DNA from: Lutraria lutraria
Taxonomy: Eukaryota; Mollusca; Bivalvia; Venerida; Mactridae
Assembly (NCBI GenBank): GCA_964023205.1
Contig: OZ026842.1
Location: 33,058,992 to 33,122,991 of the forward strand
Direction of reading: 5' to 3'
DNA: 64,000 bases
The notes under the pieces were generated by a model, which had not been told where the DNA came from, ran no database searches, and saw nothing but the letters and a program-made list of their open reading frames with translations. This document shows, piece by piece, positions 37,757-49,606 of the stretch. The translations under genes were made by a program, and so were the position numbers. Every line of letters begins with the position of its first letter. The first letter of the stretch is position 1.

Positions 37757-38084
37757 TCATGATAGTATAATATTATAATAATTATTGTAGTATTCCCAGG
37801 TAGACGATTCATTGTTTATAATTTTACCACTGTTTTGTAATGCTCGTTTTCGATTTTGCATAGCCGTATGATTTTGACTTGAATGCACATTCGAATTTGT
37901 ATTTAAGCCACTGAATTGAAAAAATGGAGGTATTTTCGAAACCGGAAGGTTAGTGGGAGCTCTTCGGTATGCAGGGAAATCCCGAATGGTCTTAACCTTG
38001 CGTTCGTACCGAACAACATAAAATAATAACGTCAAACTGGTTGATACAACGTACGCGAGAAGAAAATATTGTTATAATCTTATA
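37757..38084 (-). other. orphan open frame with a membrane-like segment
   Basis: Read on the minus strand, the frame (no ATG near its start) encodes a hydrophobic stretch (YFLLAYVVSTSLTLLFYVV) followed by RYERKVK and a polar Ser/Asn-rich tail ending at 37757. The layout of one transmembrane helix plus cytoplasmic tail looks like the last exon of a membrane protein or a degenerate receptor copy. I do not recognise it, and no clear acceptor or partner exon is seen. It may be chance. Confidence 0.25.
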
Positions 38085-38559
38085 AGCATGCTATCTATCA
38101 AAAACGACGTCCTCATTTTTATTTCTCATGGCAATTCAGATTACTTCTCTTTGTTGATGCAGTATTGATTTCATCATAACATCAAAACATTATAATTATT
38201 TCATTGTTAATTTATTATATAAATATACTGTGATAAGCATGTTTAATTTTTTATTATCATTCTTAATTTATAATCAGCATTATCGTATTTATTTATGGCA
38301 AATAGGATAATTTTTACTCATTCGAAGTATTATTTTTCATTTTTATAAAAATTTTACATGTTTGTCTACAATGTTCTATTTATCTTACTATAATAGCTAT
38401 TTAACGGTGATAAGTAATTTTATTTATTTAATATATACCTGTTCATATAATTTATTCCCAAATGTGATATCTTCCCATGTCATACAACACTATATATCAA
38501 GGACCACAATGGAAATAAGGGTTCCTCTGAACCCTTTCTTGTGTTATAATCCTTGACAT

Positions 38560-38702
38560 TTAATGTTGATTTTACATGGCTGTTTTATTAATTCATGCTT
38601 ACACATGTATCAATTTACTGTTTTTGTATGTTTTAATATTATTATTGCCATGTAAATGTTCATTTTATGTCGAAATAAATCTATCTATCTATCTACATGT
38701 TT
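38560..38702 (+). mobile_element. possible LINE 3' end with ATCT tail
   Basis: A T-rich stretch ends in GTCGAAATAAATCTATCTATCTATC, which resembles LINE 3' ends with tetranucleotide tails. No reverse-transcriptase frame is left upstream. Confidence 0.35.
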
Positions 38703-38892
38703 TGTCGCCAAATGACGTCGCACACGTTATGCTTTGTGATGTCATTTCCCCCCAACTTGTTATGTTATATTTTAATTATCACTGACGAAACGTTTGTGAC
38801 ATAATAAAAAATAAAATGTGTTAGTGTGATATTATTATTATTATTATATCTCAGTTTTACCTAAAATTTAGTATTCTTATAAAATGTTTTTT

Positions 38893-38912
38893 GACGTCAA
38901 TGACGTCACATA
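38893..38912. promoter_or_regulatory. paired CRE-like sites
   Basis: TTGACGTCAATGACGTCACA carries two overlapping-spaced TGACGTCA palindromes; another TGACGTCA lies at 37731-37738 and TTGACGTTA at about 38938. CREB/ATF-type sites are suggested, but no gene start is nearby. Confidence 0.3.
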
Positions 38913-39332
38913 ATAAATACGCCAAAGTTGACGTTACAAAATAATGCGCCACAAGTACTCACAACGTCAAAAAGTTGTGTAAATTAAGAGCATTATAATA
39001 TACACTAAAACAGCATTGTTGTAATAAATATTATCGTGATATAATCGTTACCTTCGGTCTCGCCCTATATGGTTTTCCACAGACCCGTATATCCCGTATC
39101 GGGTCAGTTACTAATCCTGTAACTATAAATATACAATCAATGGGAATTTGTTATTAAATAAAGCAAGTCGTATACCAAGCTCAAAAAGAAATATGCTTAT
39201 CTATTGTAAAAGAAAGTACTAAATGATGCGATGTTTGATGGAAAAATCAAATCATCGTTATTTCTAAAAAATATTAGTATTTCTGGATTACAATTATCGA
39301 TGTTAAAATGTCTTATGAGCACTTGAATTGTT

Positions 39333-39536
39333 TTAAAGTCTTTCTCGCAACAGTACGCCTAGTTGATTATTGGTCATGAGCCCGACTGGAGAGGAGATTT
39401 TCATCCGTTTGATCCATTCCAGCTCCCTGGTGAGTCTGAAGTATCGTGACCCATCTCGAATTGCTTCAAGGTTTATCACGCTCATGTGTTGAACGCAATG
39501 GCACTCGCTGTTGAAATGTTGAGCTCCAGGGTTTGA
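39333..39536 (-). pseudogene. second GIY-YIG (Penelope-like) fragment, C-terminal part
   Basis: The frame reads NPGAQHFNSECHCVQHMSV, then a charged stretch ending RELEWIKRMK and SPVGLM. It resembles the second half of Penelope-type GIY-YIG domains (HFN--GHS---M-V ... RE--WI--L---P-GLN). The GIY and YIG motifs and any reverse transcriptase are missing nearby, so this is a truncated remnant. The match is from memory of the family pattern. Confidence 0.4.
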
Positions 39537-41339
39537 ACCAGAAAATATATTAAGCAACAATTAAAAATCATATTTTTTAAGTTACAGAGGCAGTTTTCGT
39601 CAAAATAATATAAGGTTATGAAAACAATGTGACTTTACATGTTTTGAAATTTATGTAGCATTTCTTGTCAGATATAGCTTTATACACTCTGGATGAAATT
39701 TCTGCAAGCTAAAGAGAACTATGTTCACAATATAGGAGTAGCCGGTATTCATGTTTTACATAACCCGATGTAAAAATGAGTTGAGTCTAGATCTGTTGTT
39801 CAAATCTGCTGATCCATCCCATCCTCAATGGTGAATTTGACCTGAGGCGGTTCCAACGCGGTACCTCTTGTCTTCTAATATTTCATTTGTTTCTTTTTGT
39901 TTTTTTGGTATTTTCTGTTGTCTGTATGTTTATTGTCGTGTGAGTGCTAGCATGAGCCGTATCCATTGCTTTGTAGACTTGTTGTCTGTGTGTTTGGAAC
40001 GAGAGTGTGTTAAGCGTGTCAACTGATTTGTGCTTTTGTGTTTCTTGTTTTTAATGTTTAGTGTTGTTTTTATTGTGATTGTTTGTATCATCTTTGTGTT
40101 GTTTTCTTTGCGTTGTTGTTTTAAAGTTTGCGCTGTTTTTGTGTCACCTTCATGTTTTTTAGTATTTTTTTCTTCATGACTCTGTTCCAATACGTAACTG
40201 TAAATGTGTTACAGTTTACCTTGATGGTATACTATATTTTGTGGCTTAAAGATTTTTTGAATGTTTGATGCAATGGAGCCGGTCACAACGGAGTTTGAAT
40301 TTAGCTGTACGGTAAACACAATGACCGCTAATAGACAAACAAATTAACCTTTATACACTCTGATACCGATGATTTGCAGAGTTCCCTGGTGATCTCACCT
40401 TTCGAATTGAACTTTTAACTCCATTATTTTGATGAGTTTGTCATACCGTCGTGTTAATGATAGCATCATTGTGATCCTGATAACAGCTGTGAATTTTTGC
40501 CCGAAGAAAAAATCTGGACAGAGTTCATAAATATGTAATGAACACTCATTGAATGAATCTAAGTGCACAACAACAAACGATGAGATAGGTGTGCGTGGCC
40601 GACAGCTTTCGGTGGAAAAGATACAACAAATGATAGTCCCAGTGCTGTTAAGAACATCAAATTAGCAAAACACATCAAGAAAGACAGACGTTTCCCTTGA
40701 TGCAATATGCCACTTGTACGGGGTTTAGACACTAAAAATACTCGATAAAAACCAGATTAAGAAAGGATTACAAAAAATTATTGTACTTGGGTACTTTCCA
40801 ACATTCTCTTCAAAGGAAATAAACATTACAAACACGGTATAAGACATTATACATCACAAGTGTTTAATGTTTTTAATAGTAAAAAAGGAATGTCCCATAA
40901 ACAATATTACTTCATTAACACACAGGGCATGATCATACAATCGCTCTCTGCAACATTCCCTATTACATGAACAAGTACGATATACTGAGTGTTCTATCAT
41001 ACGTTTTCACACGTAAGTTAATTCCGAACATAGAACATGCACATATCTATTGAAAGCATTAGAATCAGTTAACCAGATTGGATATATTAATCATGAAAAT
41101 TAATATGCATTCTATAACTTTTAGCGCAACTGTAGACCATGGAATATTTTTTCCTATAATCCAGCCGGGCAGCTTCCTTTCATGCGAGATGTGACATCCC
41201 TTTTTTACTGGGTTAAACACAACACCGACAGCTAGGTCACTTTGCGACTTTTCCGTGTAGGTGTACACCTGATTGGAAAAAACAATCTTCCGTAATCTAG
41301 CTAGACAGCGTCCTCTCATGAATGTTAGATTTGTATGGT

Positions 41340-41428
41340 CATTGGTGGTGGTCTCGTACTCAAAGCTGCAAGGGGCTAGTGATTACTACCCAGAGTCCAT
41401 AGCCACTCGATTACGGATTGCCCTGGAA
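41340..41428 (-). mobile_element. SINE family A head fragment
   Basis: On the minus strand: AATCGAGTGGCTATGGACTC and CTTTGAGTACGAGACC (B-box-like), matching the tRNA-like heads of the copies at 48.4 and 58.9 kb. The tail is missing. Confidence 0.45.
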
Positions 41429-41654
41429 CATTAGCGCAAGAAGACAACACAATGTACACCAACAACGATGATAACGGTTACAATAACGACAAAGCAAACA
41501 TAAATCACCTATCACAGCCACTATCCACCATTGATATCCTCATTAAAAGCACTAACTATCGGGACAACTTCATGCAACTCAACAATTATTACAAAAGCGT
41601 ATCATTTTAAAGAAAATATGAAGAAACTGCCCTGAATAGTTCATTCCAATAAGA

Positions 41655-42638
41655 TCAACCACAATAAATCCTTGATTTAACATCGCTTCGGAATTTTGGT
41701 CCACTCAAATAGTAAATATAGAAATTCAGGGTGGAATTCAGATCGTATATGAACAAGCAACTCTCGAAGAGAATTCTGTGCTGCATAGGTGTTAGACCGC
41801 AATTTTCACGACAAAGTAGAGTTGTACATATTGCTGGCGACATCGTGACGATGTATGTTATATTGGCAGCAAGAAGTATTTTCGTCACTGATTGATTTCT
41901 TGAATTACTATTCTGATTGGTTCTCCTCCTGTGTAGATTAAGAGTTATCAAAATGGATCCAGTAAATATGATTGCTAATGGTAGCAGGTATGCCATAATA
42001 AAATCCACCCATTTGAATATTTTGTCTCCATCATTAACCAGCAATACCATGTAGAACGAAGTCGAGTTGGGAAAATAATTGAACGTGACGATCATTGTAA
42101 ACAAACACGAATACATGATTATCGAACTGATAAATATTCCACATACAGATATTTTAGCGACAGTCGTGGTGCAAATATCATTTGCTTTTAGTGGTATTAT
42201 CACATTGAATACCCTGACAATGGTAACACCAGCCAACATCCAGGCAGATGTCACTTTGAATGTATAATTTGCAATAAGTTTTATCACTAGCAGCCAAACT
42301 AGTTTGTTCTCGTATATACTTACATCGAATACTTCGCTTAACCAACGATGGAATGGTACATTAAGCATGTACAAGATATCAGACACAGCTAGTGCCATTA
42401 AATATACATTAATGGTATGAGCGTTACGTCCTTGCCTTGACATGACTGTTATTATCAATGAATTTCCAATCAGCGACAACAAGACAATTATAAAAGATAA
42501 CCAAATTAGAGCTTTCCTGATACTGTAGTATGTTTCTTCAGTCACACCTACACTACTTGATAGGTTCGAGTAACTCTTCTCTAATGAGTCATTGTCAGGG
42601 TGTTCCGTGACGCCGGAGTAATTCTGAAATAAATCCAT
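41655..42638 (-). CDS. class-A-like 7TM receptor (GPCR), paralogue 1
   Basis: Intronless, 327 aa. Start at ATG 42638 because the paralogue begins with the same MDLF-N-x-S (N6 is a glycosylation sequon in both). Family marks: GN59 in TM1, LAVSD87 in TM2, P220 in TM5, NFYIY (305-309) in place of NPxxY, and FR316-317 after TM7, as in peptide-receptor-like GPCRs. Departures: DRY is V141-R142-V143 (still followed by PLKA), TM4 lacks Trp, TM6 keeps Pro but not CWxP, and there is no Cys before residue 156 or in ECL2, so the usual TM3-ECL2 disulfide is absent. ECL3 has C276-x3-C280. The tail ends CG. Ligand unknown; a neuropeptide or chemosensory role is inference. A TATATATAAG lies about 325 bp upstream. 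Confidence 0.88.
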   Translation of the reverse strand: MDLFQNYSGVTEHPDNDSLEKSYSNLSSSVGVTEETYYSIRKALIWLSFIIVLLSLIGNSLIITVMSRQGRNAHTINVYLMALAVSDILYMLNVPFHRWLSEVFDVSIYENKLVWLLVIKLIANYTFKVTSAWMLAGVTIVRVFNVIIPLKANDICTTTVAKISVCGIFISSIIMYSCLFTMIVTFNYFPNSTSFYMVLLVNDGDKIFKWVDFIMAYLLPLAIIFTGSILITLNLHRRRTNQNSNSRNQSVTKILLAANITYIVTMSPAICTTLLCRENCGLTPMQHRILFESCLFIYDLNSTLNFYIYYLSGPKFRSDVKSRIYCG

Positions 42639-42644
42639 TTCCAA

Positions 42645-43510
42645 TGATTGTTTGTCAAATTAATTTACACGATTAACGTATTGAAAACAAACTCCTTTTT
42701 ATTTGATTTTGTTATTAAGTCACCCCACATAAAAATCGTACTCAGATTTTTGCGAATCTCTATCGATCATACACTTGATAAAATATAAGCAATAACATGG
42801 AAAATCAACTTCTATGCCACCAAAATGAATAACCCAAACGAATTCAATACTTGCACGATCAATAAATGTCTAAATATAATGTCCACTGCAGATTCAGTAA
42901 AAATGTAAAGTACGATACGTCATGTTTCCGCAACTATCTGAATCCAACTACTATTTACGCTCTTATATATAGTAGCAATTTTGAAATTACAGTTCGTGCC
43001 ATGAATTACGACGCGAATGCATCAGCTATTAACCGATAATTAATTGAAGTTGACAAAAACAACGCCATCCATGAAATAACCGTATTATCAAAGCGCAGAT
43101 ATATCAATTTACAAATATGTCATACAAAGGTAAATGTTGAGTTCACATGCAAAACATGTTGCTGTGTGGTACTGGACTTTTAAATGAGTCCGTGGCATTC
43201 CATTTAACATTAAACATTTGTGTCCTGATAAATGTGTCCCGTCTGGTGCCATAAAACATTTATTGAATCCTCTCTAATATATCTTTAACATCGCTATGAA
43301 ATAACCCTATCTTAAAATCGCAAATATAAATTAACGAACTTGCACTGAGGTCACTCTCCCTTCGTGCCAAAAACAACATGTCACATCTTTGTTAACTAAA
43401 TAATAAACTGTGAAGTTGTGGCACGCAACTTGCTTAGTATTATAGTATAGCGCACTTGCTTGCGAATTTGGAGGTATACAATGAAATAAACAGCATGGGA
43501 TAATATATAG
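42645..43510. other. upstream region of receptor 1
   Basis: No coding content. Carries a perfect TATATATA on the minus strand near 42970-42963. Confidence 0.35.
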
Positions 43511-43654
43511 AGAATAATAGGTTAGTGTCGTGGATGAGTAAGTTTATCTGGCAAGGCGGAGGAATTTATCAGGTGAGTCGAAGGCGAATCCGATAATTTC
43601 CCCAGCCGAGCCGGATAAACTTTTACTCAATCCACGACACTAACCTATTATTCT
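43511..43654. repeat. 144-bp near-perfect hairpin
   Basis: Arms 43511-43570 and 43591-43654 pair along almost their whole length, including AATAGGTTAGTGTCGTGGAT, which is identical in both arms; the loop is about 20 bp. This is probably a fold-back transposon or one end of a larger one. Confidence 0.85.
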
Positions 43655-44050
43655 ATTTATCCAGTCACTGAATTTGCTTAAATAAAGGAAAAAACTCGGT
43701 ACTATTTAGCTACTTTTTCATTAATCTGCGCGTAACGTCACGTTCGTTCAATGACGTCACGATAAACAAATACAAAATAATAAACAACGACGTCGGACAT
43801 CTTGATAACGTTATGTAGACGCAGGTAAGTCGTGGAACATTTATCGATCAACCTCAGTTCATTTCGGCTAGGAAAACCGCACCCCGGGCACTGAATTTCA
43901 ACCGGCGACTCTGTTATAAGAAATAGTCCATCAGATCACGTGGTCAGGTGACGGTTTATCACAAGTCACGTGGTCAGGTGACCTAATAAAGCAAAGTTTA
44001 TTAGGCACCCTGTTATCTGGTCGATTTTGCCGGAAGTGGATAAAATAATG
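43647..44050. mobile_element. possible MITE with internal E-box direct repeats
   Basis: The end motif ATTATTCTATTTATCCA at the left resembles the reverse complement of the right end (ATTATTTTATCCACTTCCGG). Inside are TCACGTGGTCAGGTGAC twice (43936-43952 and 43966-43982, a 30-bp period) and the palindrome CTAATAAA...TTTATTAG (43983-44004). It adjoins the hairpin and may be one unit with it. Confidence 0.45.
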
Positions 44051-46168
44051 AATTAATAAATATGCTTGTTATTAAGACACTGTATTTTGTAGTACAAACA
44101 TGTACTTCCAAAAAGTCGTATCTCAAAATTAACCAATTATCGATACCAAGGTATGAAAAAATGTCTTTGTGTCAAATTGTCGTAACACACTTTTGACGGA
44201 ATAAAATACACTTATTGCAATAGTTATCTTAAAGTTTCTGCCCTAAAGCTTTCAAACAATATACATGTAATGAATGCATTTCATAATTATGCTGTTTAGT
44301 TTTGTCAATGTTATTCGAAAACTTGTCATCATAAATTGATTAAAAATTACTTGAACTATTTTTCAATTATTTTCAGCCACATCATATAAAATATATAAGA
44401 TAGATATATAAAATAAGTTGCAAAGATATAACATGTTTAAATAAAACATATTTTATCTCTTTAAATGAAGATTCCAATGACTTGTTGAAAGAAAAACTGT
44501 CGCTTATCAATCGTTGTGATTTTATTTCGAGATACGATATTTTGAAACGTTGCTCCATAAACCAACTTGAGTTACGTCATTTCATCACATGACTGTACAT
44601 GGGGTAATGATTGGCCTAGAGATGCGACTTTTTGAGACAAGGCGGGAAACAGTTTTGCTAACTTCATGGAGTCAAAAAGTCATTTCCCCAAAAACTCGAC
44701 TTACGAGGTTTTGGCAGCCGACCGACGATATCAACATTTACTGATATTTATACGACGACGATGAGAAGGTCACAGGCAAATCATATTACATGCACTGTTA
44801 TGTACTAAACATGCATAGTTTGGTACGATCTGGTAATTTGGTCAAACAAACTTTATATGGTCATCATAATTCATTTAAATTTGAATATTAAGTAAAATTG
44901 TAAGTGTATAAAACGTTTGTTGATTTCAAGTCATAGGATGAATTAAGATTAAAAGATCACGTGATAGTGTATTCCGATCAAATTTCCACGACAAAACTTG
45001 TAAGATATGACTGGGGACTTTACTAGGATGATGACAAGCTAGCCGCTTGAAGTACTTATAGCTTTCAGGCTTTGCAGCGAAAGAACCCAAATTTTATAAT
45101 AATTAACACTCGTATTAATGACAGATGATAAAACATGAGTAACATAAACACAAAAGAAACCAAGCAAGGGTGAACAGAAAACAGTCAAGCCTGTGACTTA
45201 AAAACATCGATTAATGCTATTTTTTTTTCATAATGTACGTGCTGCATCAAATCCTTTGACTGAATCGTCCAATGATCACAACGCTCATAAACTTCATTAA
45301 ATGACTATAAAATTCCATCAAACATTGAGTCCCTTGCCAATAGTGTGTTCATAGTTGAATTTTTTCTTCAAAACAAACCACGGGGTGGGTCATTGTAAAA
45401 CTAACTGTATTCCCAAATGTCTAATGTAATAAGTACATGAGTGGAAACAGTATAATCCCTTTATATCATTTTTATCTTTGAAATTTACATTAGAAGTGTG
45501 AGGTAAGAGCCCATAATACGCTTTCATGAATTAATGTCATTACCATATCAGATGAAAGGATAAAATGTCCATTATATCATTAGAAACAGACACAATCATT
45601 GTGGACATCTAATTTAGCATTTATATATGTATAAGCAATTAAATAAAACTCATCAGGTAATAGTATTGTAGATGACACTGGGATGACCGCTAAACGATGT
45701 AATAGCCGTCTTGTTCAAGTTGAAATATAAACTGTATTTGTCGACTTTCAACGTTATTTCTAATTTTGGTAAACCCATTTATTTGCTCCGTCACATAACC
45801 ATTGTGGATCGAAGCACATCCCACAATGGTTTTTCGTATAATGTAATTTTTCAAAGTGTTAGTATGATGGGTTTACCAAATAATTGAAATAAACAACAAA
45901 TCAGTGACAAAAACAAAAAAGAAACCACACACATTTATACACACTCTCAAACTATTGACCGTGATCAAGATTTGCGAGCATTTAACCAAAGTAAATTATC
46001 TGTGTTCTGTTTTAATACCTACCTTGTTGTCGGCAACTGACTGCTCAAGTCTTCACTCGATGATCAGCACTGGATGACGAGTAGACATAAACGAAATATC
46101 TTCACTCAGTTCGTCGTGGCCAGTGGTTCGAAATCACGAACTCTTGAGTTAGTTAATCTAGCGCTCTA
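44051..46168. other. intergenic stretch
   Basis: No gene seen. An inverted pair, AAAAAGTCGTATCTCAAAAT near 44112 and GAGATGCGACTTTTTGAGAC near 44620, could bound a short element. The rest is unremarkable A+T-rich sequence. Confidence 0.35.
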
Positions 46169-46337
46169 TTAGCTGGGCAGATTAAGTAGAAAATATCTCA
46201 AAATCTTTCAGTTGGTGATACAAGCACCAAAATTGGCACATATGTAGTTCAATGTGTCCTTTTCCAAAAAAGCACGTTAGCCATTTGATTTTTCAAAATG
46301 GCGGCCATTTTCAAGATGGCGGCCATTTTCATGTAGG
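46169..46337 (+). repeat. inverted-repeat partner, left copy
   Basis: About 165 bp containing TTAGCTGGGCAGATTAAG, TGATACAAGCACCAAA, AAAAAAGCACGTTAGCCA and TTTTCAAAATGGCGGCCATT. It is the inverted counterpart of 49449-49606, with roughly the same order of blocks. Confidence 0.8.
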
Positions 46338-49300
46338 AATTCATTTCTTTTTACTGCAATACCATTGAAAATATTTTATTCATTAAGCTCTCACACTCCG
46401 AAGAAGTGTTGAGAGGTTTGTAATCACATGTAAGTGACTTCTTTTAGTTTTTGAGGTCAGAAGGTCACACTTTGGGGTCACGGTGACCTACAACATAAAA
46501 ATCTGACCTACGTTCCTCCGTCACAGTGACATTCAACATGAAGACTATGTCTGCCAATAACTAGAGAGTAATTTTGCCTCTGGTCCTCAGAATAGGAAGG
46601 GAGGTTGATCATTACAAGATGACCCTAATTGATTACGAGATCAGAAAGGTCAACGGTCAAGTCCTTGACCGATCAAAAATCGGAAATTACTATCCAGGTG
46701 GAGTTTAGCAGGCACATGTGTTTGAAATACACCTCTTGTTTAATATAAGTTGAATGGAATTGCACACAATACGTTTTAAGTTGACTGTTATGCTGAAGCC
46801 TAAACAAACCAATTCTACTGCTTTTAGATTAAAAAAGGTAATGTCAAGTCACAACCAGAACACGTTGATTTCATAATTGTCGTGAAACTTGGCATGGGAA
46901 CATTTTGAGCAAAACGTTTATTGTCCATGTTAAGCATTTCTAATGCTATCCTGGTAGCACAATACATGATTACTTTAATTGTGCGTCGCTGTAATCAATA
47001 GGTAGCCACCCCTGAATAGACAGGATGTACCTGTGTGGGCGTGGATTACCTGGACGGTGTTCATATAGCAAGGGAATTAATTACTACAACATATTGGCAT
47101 ATATGCCTTAATTGAAAGGATCTACTATTAACCCTGTATTTTTAGATGGCAACCAACGCCTTCACTACCCGCACCTTGTTGTTGATGAGTTAGCTGTACA
47201 CTAAACATCTGTGCTAATCCCATTGATGTTCAATATGCCCCAGATCTGTAGAAGACGCCCGCTAAGCGAACTTAAACAATGTGTTGGCACAGGAAAGCAG
47301 ATGATACTTTGACTGAATGTGGTCCAGCAATGTGGTCTTGAAGAAAGGGTACAGCGAACGATTTTAATACCTAATCATGTTCATCTCGATGACGCCATAC
47401 CTTACACCTTCCATCCATCAATTTATGCGAAAATCTGGATACATCAGTTGACAGTACAAACTTGCATTGACGTGTGGTAACTGATGCATAGCTGTTGATA
47501 CCCATGTGTTTCCTTGGTGGTCTTAGTTTGAATCAGATATTGGAGGCATTTGAGGAAAATAAGGTCTTGCTGATATTACGTCACTCTCCGATGTAATGGG
47601 AGTAATCAGGTCAGAAACGGAGCCGTTTGGTTTCTCTATCTATTATAAGAACATGACTGTTATTGGACAGAAAACATTGTATACTGGGGGCAACAGTGTG
47701 TTATGACATGACCCCGTTACCTTACTGACAGTTTTGTGGTGTTGAGCATCATTGAAACTCCCCCATAATGTAAATAACATTTTGATGAATAGACAGGATT
47801 TCACGGTTACATAGGATAGGCAAATAATTATATCTTGTCAAGTTTCAGAAAATACCAAGGATAACACATGTGTACTTGTAAACACATATTATAACCTTTT
47901 TTGAAATCTCACTGAGAAACATGTTGCACTGTGTCGAACCAATACATCTTAAGTAACTTGAAGGCTTATTGTTATTCACAATCGAACAGGCAGTCTTTAG
48001 GGGCTTACTATGTCATATAACTATGAAGACGCTAATACTTATATCATCGTACATGACTATACCAGTATCAAGGTAAAAGTCAATGATTGTGTTTGTCCTG
48101 TGACGGCCGTCAATGTTTTCTCTGATCTGCCTTATCTCTAGAAAAACTCTGAGTAGGATTTGTGCATGGTCAAAATCGCAGATGAAGTGTGAAACATGAC
48201 ATTTATTTCTATGTAGGCTAAGCGATGACAAGTGAATTTCATTTCATTTTCTGGTTGTGATATTGTCTCTCCAGTGTTATAGTAAAGCTAGATTAGGAAC
48301 CGGTGAATATAGATGATTATGAATAGAGTATTAGATATATTGGTTATAATTTTGTACGATAGGAATTGTCTCCCACAGCAAATATCTATCATGCAAGACT
48401 CGATTAGTTTGTCGTAAAACTGAGATCATTCAAAGGGACCACCGTAGTTAAGTGATTATGTTCGGTCTCTGACCACTAACCATTTGCCTCTCATCCCTAT
48501 GTGTTCGAGTCTCACCCGAGACCAGAATAAATCACAAGAGAGGAAATTGTCCAACTTAATTATGGAAGGTCAATACTCTACCTAGGTATGTCTATGGTAG
48601 GAGGAAATTGACCACTTCTGTTTGTGCAACGTGTTAGAGAAAAATATGTCATACGAATCTTCCTCAAACTTGTGCTCCTCTACTTGAACGTATAAAACCG
48701 CTGCTTATTTAGCATGCTGTATTTGGGGTTAGGCTACAATTTATCAGATGGAAATGTCCAGGTGACAGAGGGTTGAAGAAACACAATAATCTTTTGTTGA
48801 TTTTAAGTGAACTTCATCCCAATGTACAGAGCTGTAAAACTTGAAAAAATGTGGTTGCAAAAGTGGATGTCGTGGTAGATATAAATGCAGTCGATTTGGT
48901 ATGGCCTATACATGTACTTCTATATGAAACAGCAGTTTTGATACATACCTTCATGTGTCAGTCTCATAATAAATAAAGCAATAAAAAAAGCAAATAAAAA
49001 ATAATAGAAACACAATAAAAAGGCAGGAGAGCTTCATAAAACTGAAAAAGGGATATTTGATAGCAATTTGGAAGAGAGGAGATAAAAAGACACCTAACTT
49101 CACATTTAAAATCGTTTTACTTGCACTTATAATTAAGGCATGAATATCAAATTTATACTTACGTGTAGGTAATCTTATTTTCCGCTTTTAAATATTTATT
49201 TCATTAAATATCTACATAAATTGATAGAGCGATAAGTATTTTCAGAGAGGCACTATAAATACCGTAAAAATGACCGTTTTGACAACGAAAACGACGTCAT

Positions 49301-49448
49301 TTCAAACGTTTTGTTCCAAGTTAATTTGAAATTTTAAGCCGTTCACAGCTTTTTAACACATTTCTATCAATATCAAACACATATGAATACAGTCTAGTCC
49401 TTTTTTAATGATTAATATTACCATGGAGTGAAATAAGCAATATTGAAA
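46338..49448. other. 3.1-kb stretch between the inverted repeats
   Basis: No recognisable gene or transposase; the longest open frames are about 70 codons. A family A SINE lies at 48440-48620. If the repeats are terminal, this would be the interior of a non-autonomous or decayed DNA transposon. Confidence 0.4.
48440..48620 (+). mobile_element. tRNA-derived SINE (family A)
   Basis: The head has GTAGTTAAGTGATTATG and GTGTTCGAGTCTCACCC (A- and B-box-like); the middle has AGAGAGGAAATTGTCC and ACCTAGGTATGTCTATG. The tail is missing. Confidence 0.65.
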
Positions 49449-49606
49449 TAACCATGGCGGCCATTTTGAAAAATATGGTGGCCATTTTGAAAAATTTAAG
49501 TGGCTAACGTGCTTTTTTCAAAGAATTGGCCTTGCTGAACATTCATGCCAAATTTGGTGCTTGTATCATAAAGTGAAAGATTCTTTCAGTTATCGGCCCA
49601 GCTATA
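49449..49606 (-). repeat. inverted-repeat partner, right copy
   Basis: The reverse complement shares ATAGCTGGGC, TGATACAAGCACCAAATTTG, AAAAAAGCACGTTAGCCACT and CAAAATGGC-GCCAT with the left copy, with small gaps. Confidence 0.8.

Larger units (their letters stand above)
38913..41654. other. intergenic stretch before the first receptor gene
   Basis: Contains the GIY-YIG fragment and a SINE head (41340-41428). The G+T-rich stretch 39890-40180 codes for nothing recognisable. Two related segments near 41158-41192 and 41290-41330 (CAGC-TCCTTTCATG type) suggest a small diverged duplication. No gene seen. Confidence 0.35.

Noticed and set aside
39930..40190. Lys/Thr-rich minus-strand frame of 86 codons
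   Set aside because: Reflects a G+T-rich low-complexity stretch; no domain or homologous pattern seen.
42079..42267. Antisense frames in both receptors with similar peptides (also at 58243-58425)
   Set aside because: Their similarity follows from conservation of the sense-strand receptor codons.
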